Part shown: positions 33,860 through 41,536 of the stretch, in pieces
Position numbering within the stretch: the first letter of the stretch is position 1
How the letters are laid out: each line of letters opens with the position of its first letter
From: Streptomyces sp. HD
Lineage (GTDB): Bacteria > Actinomycetota > Actinomycetes > Streptomycetales > Streptomycetaceae
Direction: 5' to 3'
DNA: 64,000 nt
Assembly (NCBI RefSeq): GCF_028369295.1
Contig: NZ_JAQMYP010000058.1
Coordinates: forward strand, 1 to 64,000
Position numbers and translations under genes: made by a program
The notes under the pieces: model-generated
What the model was told of the DNA's origin: nothing
The model's input: the letters and a program-made list of their open reading frames with translations, nothing else
The model's database searches: none

Positions 33860-34014
33860 ACAGCACGGCGAGGGCGAGGGGCGGTCGCGGGTGGCGACCC
33901 GCACGGACCGCTTATCGGGTGAATCGTGCTTTTTTCGACGCAATCCTCATTAAATAGTGCGGTGACCTCGACCGACCGCCCCGGGGCCCACCCCGCCGCA
34001 CGGAAGAACCGCCG

Positions 34015-35202
34015 ATGAACCTCACCCCCCGCACCCTCCTCGCCGGCATCGGCCTCCTCGCGCTCGCCGCCTGCGGCACCGAGTCCGTCAAGGACGGCAG
34101 CCGGACCGTCGAGTCCCCTGGCAAGGGCACCCGGGCCGCCATCCCCGCCCCGGCGAAGAAGAGGGCCGTCGACGCTCTGCCCGGCATGCCGCCCGTACTG
34201 GACCCGAAGGACGTCTACGCCGCCGACCGCCCGGGCAAGCTCTCCCCGGTCGTCAAGGACTTCCCGTCCCGGGTCTACGTCCCCAACAGCGAGTCGGACA
34301 CCGTCTCGGTCATCGACCCGAAGACGTACGAGATCACCGAGACCATCCGCGTCGGCCGCCAGCCCCAGCACGTCGTGCCCTCCTGGGACATGAAGACGCT
34401 CTGGGTCAACAACAACCGCGGTCACACCCTCACCCCCATCGACCCGAAGACCGGCAGGGCAGGCAAGGACGTCGAGGTCCACGACCCGTACAACCTCTAC
34501 TTCACGCCCAACGGCAAGTACGCCGTCGTCATGGCCTCCCTCGACCGCGAACTCGTCTTCCGCGACCCCCACACCATGAAGCGGATCAAGACCGAGCCGG
34601 TCAGCTGCTACGGCGTCAACCACGCCGACTTCTCCCTCGACGGCCGGTACTTCATCGTGTCCTGCGAGTTCAGCGGCGAACTGCTCAAGGTCGACACGGA
34701 GCGGATGAAGGTCGTGGGGCAGGAGAAGCTGCCCTTCGACGGCGCGATGCCCCAGGACGTGAAGGTCTCACCGGACGGCAAGAGGTTCTACGTCGCCGAC
34801 ATGATGGCCCACGGCATGTGGGTCCTGGACGGCGACAAGTTCACCGAGCCCACCCTCCTGCCCACCGGCAAGGGCTGCCACGGCCTCTACGTCAGCCGTG
34901 ACTCACGCGAGATGTACATCTCCAACCGCGGCGAGGGCAGCGTCTCCGTCTTCGACTTCAGGAAGAACAGGCTCACCAAGAAGTGGCACCTGCCCGACGG
35001 CGGCAGCCCCGACATGGGCGGCGTCTCCGCCGACGGCAAGGTGCTGTGGCTGTCGGGCCGCTACGACGGCGAGGTGTATGCCCTCGACACCCGCACCGGA
35101 AAACAGCTCGCCCGCATCCCCGTCGGCAGCGGCCCGCACGGCCTCGCCGTCTACCCGCAGCCCGGCCGCTACTCCCTGGGGCACACCGGCATCTTCCGTT
35201 AG
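34015..35202 (+). CDS. YVTN-type beta-propeller lipoprotein
   Basis: 395 residues. Lipobox LAAC (Cys20), a spacer to ~75, then six to seven short repeats of the YVTN/cytochrome-d1-like propeller (VYVPNSESDTVSVIDPKT, TLWVNNNRGHTLTPID, MYISNRGEGSVSVFD, LWLSGRYDGEVYALDT). It should sit on the outer face of the membrane as a binding scaffold; no haem site is seen. The ATG is preceded by a weak AAGAACC site. The 155-bp upstream gap is AT-rich in its right half (TTAAATAG), with a T-run at 33930 that may end the previous transcript. Confidence 0.88.
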   Translation: MNLTPRTLLAGIGLLALAACGTESVKDGSRTVESPGKGTRAAIPAPAKKRAVDALPGMPPVLDPKDVYAADRPGKLSPVVKDFPSRVYVPNSESDTVSVIDPKTYEITETIRVGRQPQHVVPSWDMKTLWVNNNRGHTLTPIDPKTGRAGKDVEVHDPYNLYFTPNGKYAVVMASLDRELVFRDPHTMKRIKTEPVSCYGVNHADFSLDGRYFIVSCEFSGELLKVDTERMKVVGQEKLPFDGAMPQDVKVSPDGKRFYVADMMAHGMWVLDGDKFTEPTLLPTGKGCHGLYVSRDSREMYISNRGEGSVSVFDFRKNRLTKKWHLPDGGSPDMGGVSADGKVLWLSGRYDGEVYALDTRTGKQLARIPVGSGPHGLAVYPQPGRYSLGHTGIFR

Positions 35203-35304
35203 CCGACGGCGAGTTGGGCCGTTGGTTGACCGGGGGTCAGCGGACACGCCGCCGAATGGGTGACGCTCCACGAGTGGCCGTCGTGTGCCCGGGATCGTAC
35301 TCGC

Positions 35305-35961
35305 ATGATCACTTCTCGCCTGCGGCGGCGGGCCGCTGCCGCCGTTCTGTCCCTCTCGGCCGTCCTCACGACGACTGCCGCCACGGCTCCCGCCGCCCCC
35401 GTCCCCGCTTCGGCCACCGGGCTTGCCGCCACGGCTGCCGCGACCGGTGCCAAGGCCGCCGCTCCCGGCCCGGCCGCCTGTCCCGTCCAGTACGACGACA
35501 AGATCAAGGCTGCCGTCGACCGACGTGTCGACGTCGACCGCATCACCCCCGCCCCGGCGTGGCGCACCAGCTGCGGCACGCTCTACCGGGCCGACGGGCG
35601 GGGCCCGGAGATCGTCTTCCAGGAGGGCTTCAAGCCCAAGGACGTGGTGACCGGCCAGTACGACCTGGAGCAGTACGTCCTGGTCAACCAGCCCTCCCCG
35701 TTCGTGTCCACGTCGTACGACCACGACCTGTACAAGACGTGGTGGAAGTCGGGCTGGAACTACTACATCGACGCCCCCGGCGGCATCGACGTGAACAAGA
35801 CCATCGGTGACACCCACAAATGGGCCGACCAGGTGGAGGTCGCCTTCCCCGGCGGCATCGCCCGGAAGTACATCATCGGCGTCTGTCCGGTGAACAAGAC
35901 GACCAAGGTCGAGATCATGAGCGGCTGCCAGAGCAACCCGCACTACGAGTCCTGGCACTGA
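35305..35961 (+). CDS. Secreted guanine-specific DNA ADP-ribosyltransferase (ScARP/pierisin family)
   Basis: 218 residues from ATG 35305: signal peptide (RLRRRAAAAV), Ala/Pro linker to ~58, then a ~160-residue mono-ADP-ribosyltransferase. The R-S-E motifs are complete: Arg95 (LYRADGR), STS at 135-137 (FVSTSYD) and QVE at 176-178, whose final Glu is catalytic. Trp-rich PN-loop (YKTWWKSGWNYY) and four cysteines suit two disulfides. Streptomyces ScARP and Scabin of this family modify guanine bases or nucleosides, not protein. No immunity gene is seen beside it. A longer frame starts at 35260 but lacks a signal peptide start. Confidence 0.9.
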   Translation: MITSRLRRRAAAAVLSLSAVLTTTAATAPAAPVPASATGLAATAAATGAKAAAPGPAACPVQYDDKIKAAVDRRVDVDRITPAPAWRTSCGTLYRADGRGPEIVFQEGFKPKDVVTGQYDLEQYVLVNQPSPFVSTSYDHDLYKTWWKSGWNYYIDAPGGIDVNKTIGDTHKWADQVEVAFPGGIARKYIIGVCPVNKTTKVEIMSGCQSNPHYESWH

Positions 35962-35967
35962 CGTCTT

Positions 35968-36002
35968 CCGGAGGACGCCCGTACACCACGGGCGTCCTCC
36001 GG
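35968..36002. terminator. Perfect terminator after the ADP-ribosyltransferase gene
   Basis: A flawless 15-bp stem (35968-35982 with 35988-36002) closing on the 5-nt loop ACACC, 6 bp after the stop codon. Confidence 0.85.
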
Positions 36003-36153
36003 CGCAGCCCCTGCGCCCGCCTCGGCGCACCGCTCGGAGTCCGCCCGGGTGGTCGCCGCGCTGGAGGTGCGGACGGGCGGTTAATCTGACCTGCGGCAGC
36101 AAGCCAGCACAACACGACAGACGCGAGTAAAACGCGAGTAAAGGGGCGGACCG

Positions 36154-36372
36154 GTGGCGCACATCGACATCGAGGAAGCACGCAAGCAGTTCGAGCGCAT
36201 CGATGCGGACGGTGACGGCACCATCACCGCCGCCGAGTTCAAGTCCGCGCTGGCTCAGGGCGGCGACTGGAACGTCACCGAGGCGGTCGCCGAGGCGATC
36301 ATCAAGAGCCGCGACCTGAACGGCGACAAGCTCCTGTCGTTCGACGAGTTCTGGGCCTTCCTGAACAAGTGA
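36154..36372 (+). CDS. Small two-EF-hand calcium-binding protein
   Basis: 72 residues with two canonical 12-residue EF-hand loops: DADGDGTITAAE (17-28) and DLNGDKLLSFDE (54-65), each with Asp/Asn at positions 1, 3, 5 and Glu at 12. It resembles the calmodulin-like Cab proteins (CabB type) of Streptomyces coelicolor, proposed calcium sensors or buffers. There is no signal peptide or other domain. The GTG start at 36154 follows AAGGGG. Upstream, ACGCGAGTAAA is nearly duplicated (36121 and 36132), possibly part of the promoter. A terminator follows. Confidence 0.92.
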   Translation: MAHIDIEEARKQFERIDADGDGTITAAEFKSALAQGGDWNVTEAVAEAIIKSRDLNGDKLLSFDEFWAFLNK

Positions 36373-36378
36373 CCTCCT

Positions 36379-36418
36379 CCGAAGGGGCGCCTTCCTGGCT
36401 GGGAGGGCGCCCCTTCGG
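36379..36418. terminator. Terminator after the EF-hand gene
   Basis: A perfect 13-bp outer stem (36379-36391 with 36406-36418) with further inner pairing (TTCC/GGGA), 7 bp after the stop. Confidence 0.85.
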
Positions 36419-36451
36419 CGTGCGTGATCGGCTTCCCCTCGCCGATGCCCT

Positions 36452-36955
36452 CGTAAGCACCAGAATCCACTGACGAAGGGGCTGTGCAAGGCCCACTACC
36501 TGCAGAGCCGGCGAGGTAGGGGGATGGCGCCCATCAACCGAGAACGAGCAACGGCTGAAGGCCGCACATGTTCCTTCCGGGGATGCCCGGGAGCGGTGTC
36601 CTCCCGGGGGGAAAGAGGTGGGCAAGCGTGGAATCGTCGAGTGTCGCGGATGCGGCGAGCACAAGCCAGTGTCCGACTACTCGGCGCTCAATACATGCAC
36701 GGTCTGCGGCCGGGCTGATGCGGGGCGGAGGGCCATGGGCATTGACCACGATCACGGGTGTTGTCCGGGGCGGCGCAGCTGCGGTGCGTGCGTGTGGGGC
36801 CTCGTCTGAAACAGCTGCAACTTCCGCGCGCTGGGGTGGTACGAAGCTCTGCCGCCCGAGCTTCGTACCTTCGAGCTGCTCAACACGTACCTGGCTGATC
36901 CGCCCGCGAAGCGGCGCAAGGCGGAACTGGCCGTGGCGGGCGATTGGGCCGTCAG
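36452..36955 (+). pseudogene. Decayed HNH / recombination endonuclease VII-like gene
   Basis: Three reading-frame fragments make one recognisable product. 36452-36610 (one frame) has KGLCKAHYLQSRRGRGMAPI and GRTCSFRGCPG, the Cys/His pattern that precedes such nucleases. From ~36606 another frame has VECRGCGEHK, CTVCGRADAG, then the nuclease core MGIDHDHGCC and CGACVWGLV. A TGA at 36807-36809 sits where the family has a Cys codon (GLLC.xCN), and the same frame continues NSCNFRALGWYEALPPELR. At least one frameshift and one nonsense change kill the gene. It is probably a phage or integrated-element remnant beside the lysozyme gene. Confidence 0.8.
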
Positions 36956-37509
36956 GCGTTCTCAGCCCATTCACGCAGCGCGGCCTTGCTGGAGAAATTC
37001 GCGACGTTCTTGTCCAGCGGGTGGTCCGTGTACTGATGGAAGCGCCACTTCGCCTGGATGCGAGGCTTTCCTGCCGTCACGTAGTCGGCGATCCAGAGGC
37101 CATCGCCCGCATAGGACGTACGGTCGACATTGAGCCAGTAATGCCTGTTCGCGTACAAGATCACCGGATTGTTCGGCCGCTTCTCCTTCACCTTGCGGAT
37201 GAACAGGTCCTTCTCCGCGTTGCTCGCATGCGTCCCCTCGCTCGTCGTCTCCCAGTCGACCGCGAGGATGTCACCCGCCTTCTCGGGGGCCTTGCTGACG
37301 AAGTAGTCGGCCTGGGCGGAGAGGTTGCCCGGCCACAGGAAGTGGTAGAAGCCGACGACCAGGCCGGCGTCGCGGGCGCGTTTGGTCTGGGCGGCGAGTT
37401 TGGGATTGATGTAGGAACGGCCCTCCGTCGCCTTGATGAAGACGAAGGAGACGCCGTCGGTGTCGTAGGACGAGGGCTGGTAGGCGCTGACATCGATGCC
37501 ACGGAGCAT
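36952..37509 (-). CDS. GH25 family lysozyme, compact form
   Basis: 185 residues spanning one GH25 muramidase domain: GIDVSAYQ (Asp6), FIKATEG, YHFLWPG and the catalytic pair in VDWETT (Asp85, Glu87), with WRFHQYTDH near the end. It cleaves the MurNAc-GlcNAc bond. There is no signal peptide and no wall-binding domain, so release would need a holin, lysis or non-classical export, as with phage endolysins. GGGAG precedes the ATG at 37509. It lies 80 bp downstream of mcrC on the same strand and its 3' end touches the nuclease pseudogene. Confidence 0.9.
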   Translation of the reverse strand: MLRGIDVSAYQPSSYDTDGVSFVFIKATEGRSYINPKLAAQTKRARDAGLVVGFYHFLWPGNLSAQADYFVSKAPEKAGDILAVDWETTSEGTHASNAEKDLFIRKVKEKRPNNPVILYANRHYWLNVDRTSYAGDGLWIADYVTAGKPRIQAKWRFHQYTDHPLDKNVANFSSKAALREWAENA

Positions 37510-37589
37510 GGTGGGGGCTCCCAGAAGGTGGAGTGGGGGGACGGGAGTTGATGATGCCCCGCGGGCGTGCCGCGGGAACATCGGCTCGA

Positions 37590-38795
37590 TCAGGTCGCGT
37601 TGGCGTCCGCGATCCGGTCGGCCAGCACCGCGACCGCCGACAGCAGCGCCGCCGGGGGCCGGCCGAGGTCCAGCGCGTGGGCGGTGACGGTGATCCCGGC
37701 GTGCCGGATGACGTGGTCCGTCGGGCCGTCCGCGGTGGCGGCGGCGTAGACGAGGTGCCCGCGCGGGAGGTTCAAGGCCGTGCAGTAGCCGAGCAGTTGG
37801 TACAGGTGGTCCACGGGCGGGGCGGCGGTGCGGAGGTGGGTGTACTTCGCGTCCACGACGGAGACGGGGCGGCCGGCCCGGTAGAGCACCAGGTCCGGTC
37901 GGAAGCGGACCTGCCCCGCCTCGTCCAGGCGGTGGTGGACCTCCTGGGCGGCGCACCGGACCCGGTGGCGGGACAGGGCGGCCCCGAGGGCCAGCTCCAC
38001 GAAGCGCTCGAACACGTCCGGCATGTGCAGCAGGAAGCCGTCCGTCGCGGCGGGGGTCCGGCCCGTCGGCTGCACGGACCGGCCCGCCAGGACCAGCTCG
38101 GCCAGTCTCAGCGCGGGACCGTAGCGGGTGTTGAGGCGGGTTGGTGTCCAGCGGGGCGTCGGCTCGCCGGGCCGCAGCGGCTGTACGCCGGTGAGGCGGT
38201 CGGCGAGGTGACGCAATGCCTGGCGGGTGGGGGCGGGGACGCCGGGCAGCCGGGCGGCGAGGAGCAGGGCCGCGAGCAGGATGCGGTTCTCGGCGATGTC
38301 CGGGGTGTGGTCGTCGTAGCGGACGGCGACCGGGAGCGGCAGGCCGACCCGGCGCAGCTGGTCGGCGGTGCGGATACGGCCGCGGATCAGGGGGAGGTCC
38401 TCCTCGACGGTGCGGTAGCCGTGCAGGACTCCCGCCTCCAGGGTGCGTCGTGCGGTGCGGGCGAGGAGATCCGCGACGGCCGGCAGCAGCTCGTCGGCCT
38501 CGGCCGCGGCGACCGGCTCCGGCAGCCAGGGGTCGGTGGGGGAGTAGGAGAGCAGGAACAGCAGGTCCCGGACCGCGAGCTTCGGGCGCAGGCGCAGTCG
38601 GACCGTACCGCCGGACGGGCCGCGCAGCCGCACCAGGCCCACCCTCTGGTTGCCGGACACGCGCCAGCGGCCGCCCGTCATCGGGGCCAGCCGTACCAGC
38701 CCCGGGACCGAGAGCAGGGCGGCGACCTGGTCGCCGGTCAGCTCCCGCACCGTACCCGGCCCGGTCTCGCGCACCGTGAGCTCCAGCACGCTCAC
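37590..38795 (-). CDS. mcrC: McrC-family nuclease subunit of a McrBC-type restriction system
   Basis: 401 residues. The N-terminal half is an McrC-type DNA-contact region (LVRLRGPSGGTVRLRLRPKLAVRDLLFLLSY, then EEDLPLIRGRIR). The C-terminal part holds a PD-(D/E)xK nuclease: FRPDLVLY with Asp, followed by VVDAKYT (Asp-Ala-Lys). McrC cuts DNA when activated by the McrB GTPase ring at modified sites. It overlaps mcrB by 4 bp (GTGA), so the two are coupled. The start GTG is the overlap codon. All nuclease residues are present, so it appears active. Confidence 0.88.
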   Translation of the reverse strand: MSVLELTVRETGPGTVRELTGDQVAALLSVPGLVRLAPMTGGRWRVSGNQRVGLVRLRGPSGGTVRLRLRPKLAVRDLLFLLSYSPTDPWLPEPVAAAEADELLPAVADLLARTARRTLEAGVLHGYRTVEEDLPLIRGRIRTADQLRRVGLPLPVAVRYDDHTPDIAENRILLAALLLAARLPGVPAPTRQALRHLADRLTGVQPLRPGEPTPRWTPTRLNTRYGPALRLAELVLAGRSVQPTGRTPAATDGFLLHMPDVFERFVELALGAALSRHRVRCAAQEVHHRLDEAGQVRFRPDLVLYRAGRPVSVVDAKYTHLRTAAPPVDHLYQLLGYCTALNLPRGHLVYAAATADGPTDHVIRHAGITVTAHALDLGRPPAALLSAVAVLADRIADANAT

Positions 38796-40996
38796 GCCTC
38801 CTCCATGAGCGCGGCACGCAGTGCGGCGAGCCCGTACTCCTCCTCGACGTCGACGCCCGTGCCGTACAGCTGGTCCTCCAGCAGGGGCAGGATCTGAGTG
38901 CGCCAGATGAGGTCCAGCCCCTCCGGCCGGGCCACTCCGGGCTTCATCAGGTACGACGGCCCGATCGCACGGTCGGCGTCACCGAGCCGGGCGTTCAGCT
39001 CGGCCAGCAGCCGGGCGGCGGTGTCCGGCAGACCGCGGGAGTGCAGCCAGCGCTCCAGCAGCCCCTGGACCGGCGGCCGTTCGGGTGACAGCCGCCGGAA
39101 GGCGAAGCGGCGGCGCATCGCGGCGTCGACCAGGGCGATGGAGCGGTCGGCGGTGTTCATGGTGCCGATGAGGAACAGGTTGCCGGGCAGCTGGAACGGG
39201 TCGTGCGGGCTGTACTGCGTGGTGACGGGTTCGTCCCGGTACTCCAGCAGGAAGTACAGCTCGCCGAAGACCTTGGCGACATTGGCCCGGTTGATCTCGT
39301 CGACGATCAGGATGTACGGGTTCGCAGGGTCCTTGGCCGCACGCTCGGCGAGCAGTCTGAACGGCCCCGGCAGCACGTCGAACACCACGGAGCCGTCCTC
39401 GCCCCGGACCGGCCGGAAGCCCTCGAAGAAGTCCTCGTAGGTGTAGGAGGGGTGGAACTGCACCAACTGCACCCGGTCCGGGCCGGCCAGATGCCGGGCC
39501 AGCGTGCGCGCCAGGTATGTCTTGCCGGTGCCCGGCGGGCCGTGGAAGACGAGCTGGCGCTGCTCCTGGAGCTGCTCGGCGGTCTCCCGGAGCCAGGGCA
39601 ACGGCATCAGCAGCTGCGCGGCCAACTCCTCGGTGACCGGCGGGAGTTCGAGCGGCTTGGTGACGTCCGCCTCGATCAGCGGCTCGGCTACGGCGTCCTC
39701 CAGCCCGGCCCGTTCGGCGAGTTCGGCCGCCACGCTGCTGATGTCGTACAACGCGGGCGGCCGGGTCAGCTGGACCTGCACCGTCTCGGGCAACTCGGCC
39801 CTGAGCAGCGGGCGTTCGGCGGTGGCCCAGCGCACCGGGCGGCGGCGGGCGTTGTCCGGCCCGTCCGAGAGGTCGTACGACGCCGGGCCCTGGACCGTGC
39901 CGACGTGGACCTCGTCCGGGGTGACGGTGACGACGAGATCGTCCGGCTGCATCACGGTGAGGAAGGCGTGCAGCTGGTAGGCGGCCTGGCCGCGCGACTG
40001 GACGCCGGACTCCGGCATGGCTTCCGCGACGGCCCGCTGGACGTCGCGTTTGGCGGAGCCGGCGGCGATCTCCGGCATCTCCCGCCAGGACAGCGAGCAG
40101 TAGCCCTGCGCGAGCCAGGCCGGGACGAAGTCGTGCCCGTCCACGTTGTTCCCGCGCACCAGCCAGCCGCGCTGCCCCCGCTCCACGGAGCCCTTGCGCC
40201 ACCGGCTCACCCAGGGCTCGTGGTAGAACCACACGCGTTCCCCGGTCTGTGCCCGCAGCGTGCGCTGGAGCGCGAGCAGGTCGCGGTCGTCGTCGCCGGT
40301 GACGTCGGGCAGTTCGTCCGCGAAGGCCCGGATGATCTCCTGCTTGTGATGGGCGCTGGCGATCGGCTCGAAGTCGTCCGGGAAGAGCAGGTACAGCAGG
40401 ACGTGGATCTGCGCCCGTCCCTTCTTGTGCCCGACCGACCGCTGCACGTCGAGGCACTCGTCCCGGAACCGCCAGGGGTCGTTCAGTACGGCGTTCCGCT
40501 CGGCAGGCGGCATCCCGGTGAGCCGCTCCACCAGCAGGACCAGGATCTGGAACTGCGCCCACCGGTAGTTCAGAAAGCCCTGGCCACCGTTCATGAAGCC
40601 GTTGAGGCACGCTGCGAGGTCCTCGGGGACGGTCGGCTCGACCAGGTCGTTCCAGGACAGCACCTCGCCCAGGATCTGCAGCTTCTTCGCGACGCCGATC
40701 TGCTCGGGCACCAGCGGCGCCATGTTCACGAACAGCAGCTCGGCCGCCAGCACGATCGTCAGGTCCGGCGCGCCGTCGAGCTGGCGACGCAGCTTGACCA
40801 GGAACGTGTCCGAGGACTCGTCCGGCTGGTCCACGAAACGGGTCCGCAGATCGACGGCACGGGGCCGGGTCCAGGCCTCGTGCGTCGGTGCGAAGGCGGA
40901 CCGCCCGCTCAGCAGCCCGTCCCGAAAGACCCGCCCCACGGCCGCCACGACGTCCGCCCCCACGATGTCGGCCCCCACCGGCTGTTCCGCTGCCAT
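38792..40996 (-). CDS. mcrB: McrB-family AAA+ NTPase with modified-DNA reader-like middle domain
   Basis: 734 residues. The N-terminal ~250 form an alpha-helical domain of unknown role. A middle domain (~270-385; WLVRGNNVDGHDFVPAWLAQGYCSLSW, later VGTVQGPASY) has the pattern of EVE/PUA-like modified-base readers. The C-terminal AAA+ has Walker A (GPPGTGKT), a Walker B VDEINRANVAKVFGE, and the McrB-type sensor NTAD (IGTMNTADRSIALVDAAMRRRF). With McrC it should form a restriction machine for modified foreign DNA. Its start lies 66 bp after the CHAT partner gene on the same strand. Confidence 0.88.
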   Translation of the reverse strand: MAAEQPVGADIVGADVVAAVGRVFRDGLLSGRSAFAPTHEAWTRPRAVDLRTRFVDQPDESSDTFLVKLRRQLDGAPDLTIVLAAELLFVNMAPLVPEQIGVAKKLQILGEVLSWNDLVEPTVPEDLAACLNGFMNGGQGFLNYRWAQFQILVLLVERLTGMPPAERNAVLNDPWRFRDECLDVQRSVGHKKGRAQIHVLLYLLFPDDFEPIASAHHKQEIIRAFADELPDVTGDDDRDLLALQRTLRAQTGERVWFYHEPWVSRWRKGSVERGQRGWLVRGNNVDGHDFVPAWLAQGYCSLSWREMPEIAAGSAKRDVQRAVAEAMPESGVQSRGQAAYQLHAFLTVMQPDDLVVTVTPDEVHVGTVQGPASYDLSDGPDNARRRPVRWATAERPLLRAELPETVQVQLTRPPALYDISSVAAELAERAGLEDAVAEPLIEADVTKPLELPPVTEELAAQLLMPLPWLRETAEQLQEQRQLVFHGPPGTGKTYLARTLARHLAGPDRVQLVQFHPSYTYEDFFEGFRPVRGEDGSVVFDVLPGPFRLLAERAAKDPANPYILIVDEINRANVAKVFGELYFLLEYRDEPVTTQYSPHDPFQLPGNLFLIGTMNTADRSIALVDAAMRRRFAFRRLSPERPPVQGLLERWLHSRGLPDTAARLLAELNARLGDADRAIGPSYLMKPGVARPEGLDLIWRTQILPLLEDQLYGTGVDVEEEYGLAALRAALMEEA

Positions 40997-41062
40997 GCCG
41001 CTCCCTGTGCTCGCTTGCTCACTCCCGTGCTCGAAGTGCCCACAGTAGAAGGGACCTTGGCG

Positions 41063-41536
41063 CTACTCCCAGCGGTTGCGTTCCGAGACGTATCGCATGG
41101 TCCGGCCCGGGGAGGACGAGAGATCGAGGTCGAAGAGCTGCCGGAAGGCGTCGTCCGGCAGATCCGGTGTGAAGACGAGACGTACGGTCGTCTCGGCGTC
41201 CTCAAGCATCAGCACGGGGTCGTCCTCGACGACGGGTTCCGGCTCGGGCGCCGTGCCCGTGGTGCGGCGCAGCGCTCCGCCGATGACGCCCTTGAGCTCG
41301 CGGTAGGCGTCCTGGGCGAGGTTCTTGCCGCACTCCTGGAGGAAGCCGCTGAGCGGCAGCACCACGAGCACCATCCAGGTCAGCGTGGCGCTGCGGTAGT
41401 TGCCGACGACCGCGCCCTGTGCCCGTACGCCCAGTCCGGCCAGGCCTTCGTACAGCGTCGCCTGTTGCTCGGCCGTGGTGCCGGGGGCGAAGTAGACGTG
41501 GGCGGCGGTCGGGGTGGCCGCGTTCGGTTCAGTCAT
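41063..41536 (-). CDS. Small partner of the CHAT-WD40 protein, unknown function
   Basis: 157 residues that I do not recognise. The middle has one hydrophobic segment (~50-66, TLTWMVLVVLPLSGFLQ) that may be a membrane or buried helix, a short amphipathic helix follows, and the C-terminal half is acidic. The ATG overlaps the CHAT-WD40 stop by 8 bp, so the two are translationally coupled and likely act together; it resembles the small coupled partners of CHAT and GTPase effector modules. It could be an effector, membrane adaptor or protease substrate. McrB starts 66 bp further on. Confidence 0.65.
   Translation of the reverse strand: MTEPNAATPTAAHVYFAPGTTAEQQATLYEGLAGLGVRAQGAVVGNYRSATLTWMVLVVLPLSGFLQECGKNLAQDAYRELKGVIGGALRRTTGTAPEPEPVVEDDPVLMLEDAETTVRLVFTPDLPDDAFRQLFDLDLSSSPGRTMRYVSERNRWE

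Noticed and set aside
36933..37133. 66-codon rightward ORF over the lysozyme 3' end
   Set aside because: It is the continuation of the pseudogene frame into antisense of the lysozyme gene; the nuclease-like sequence ends at ~36950.
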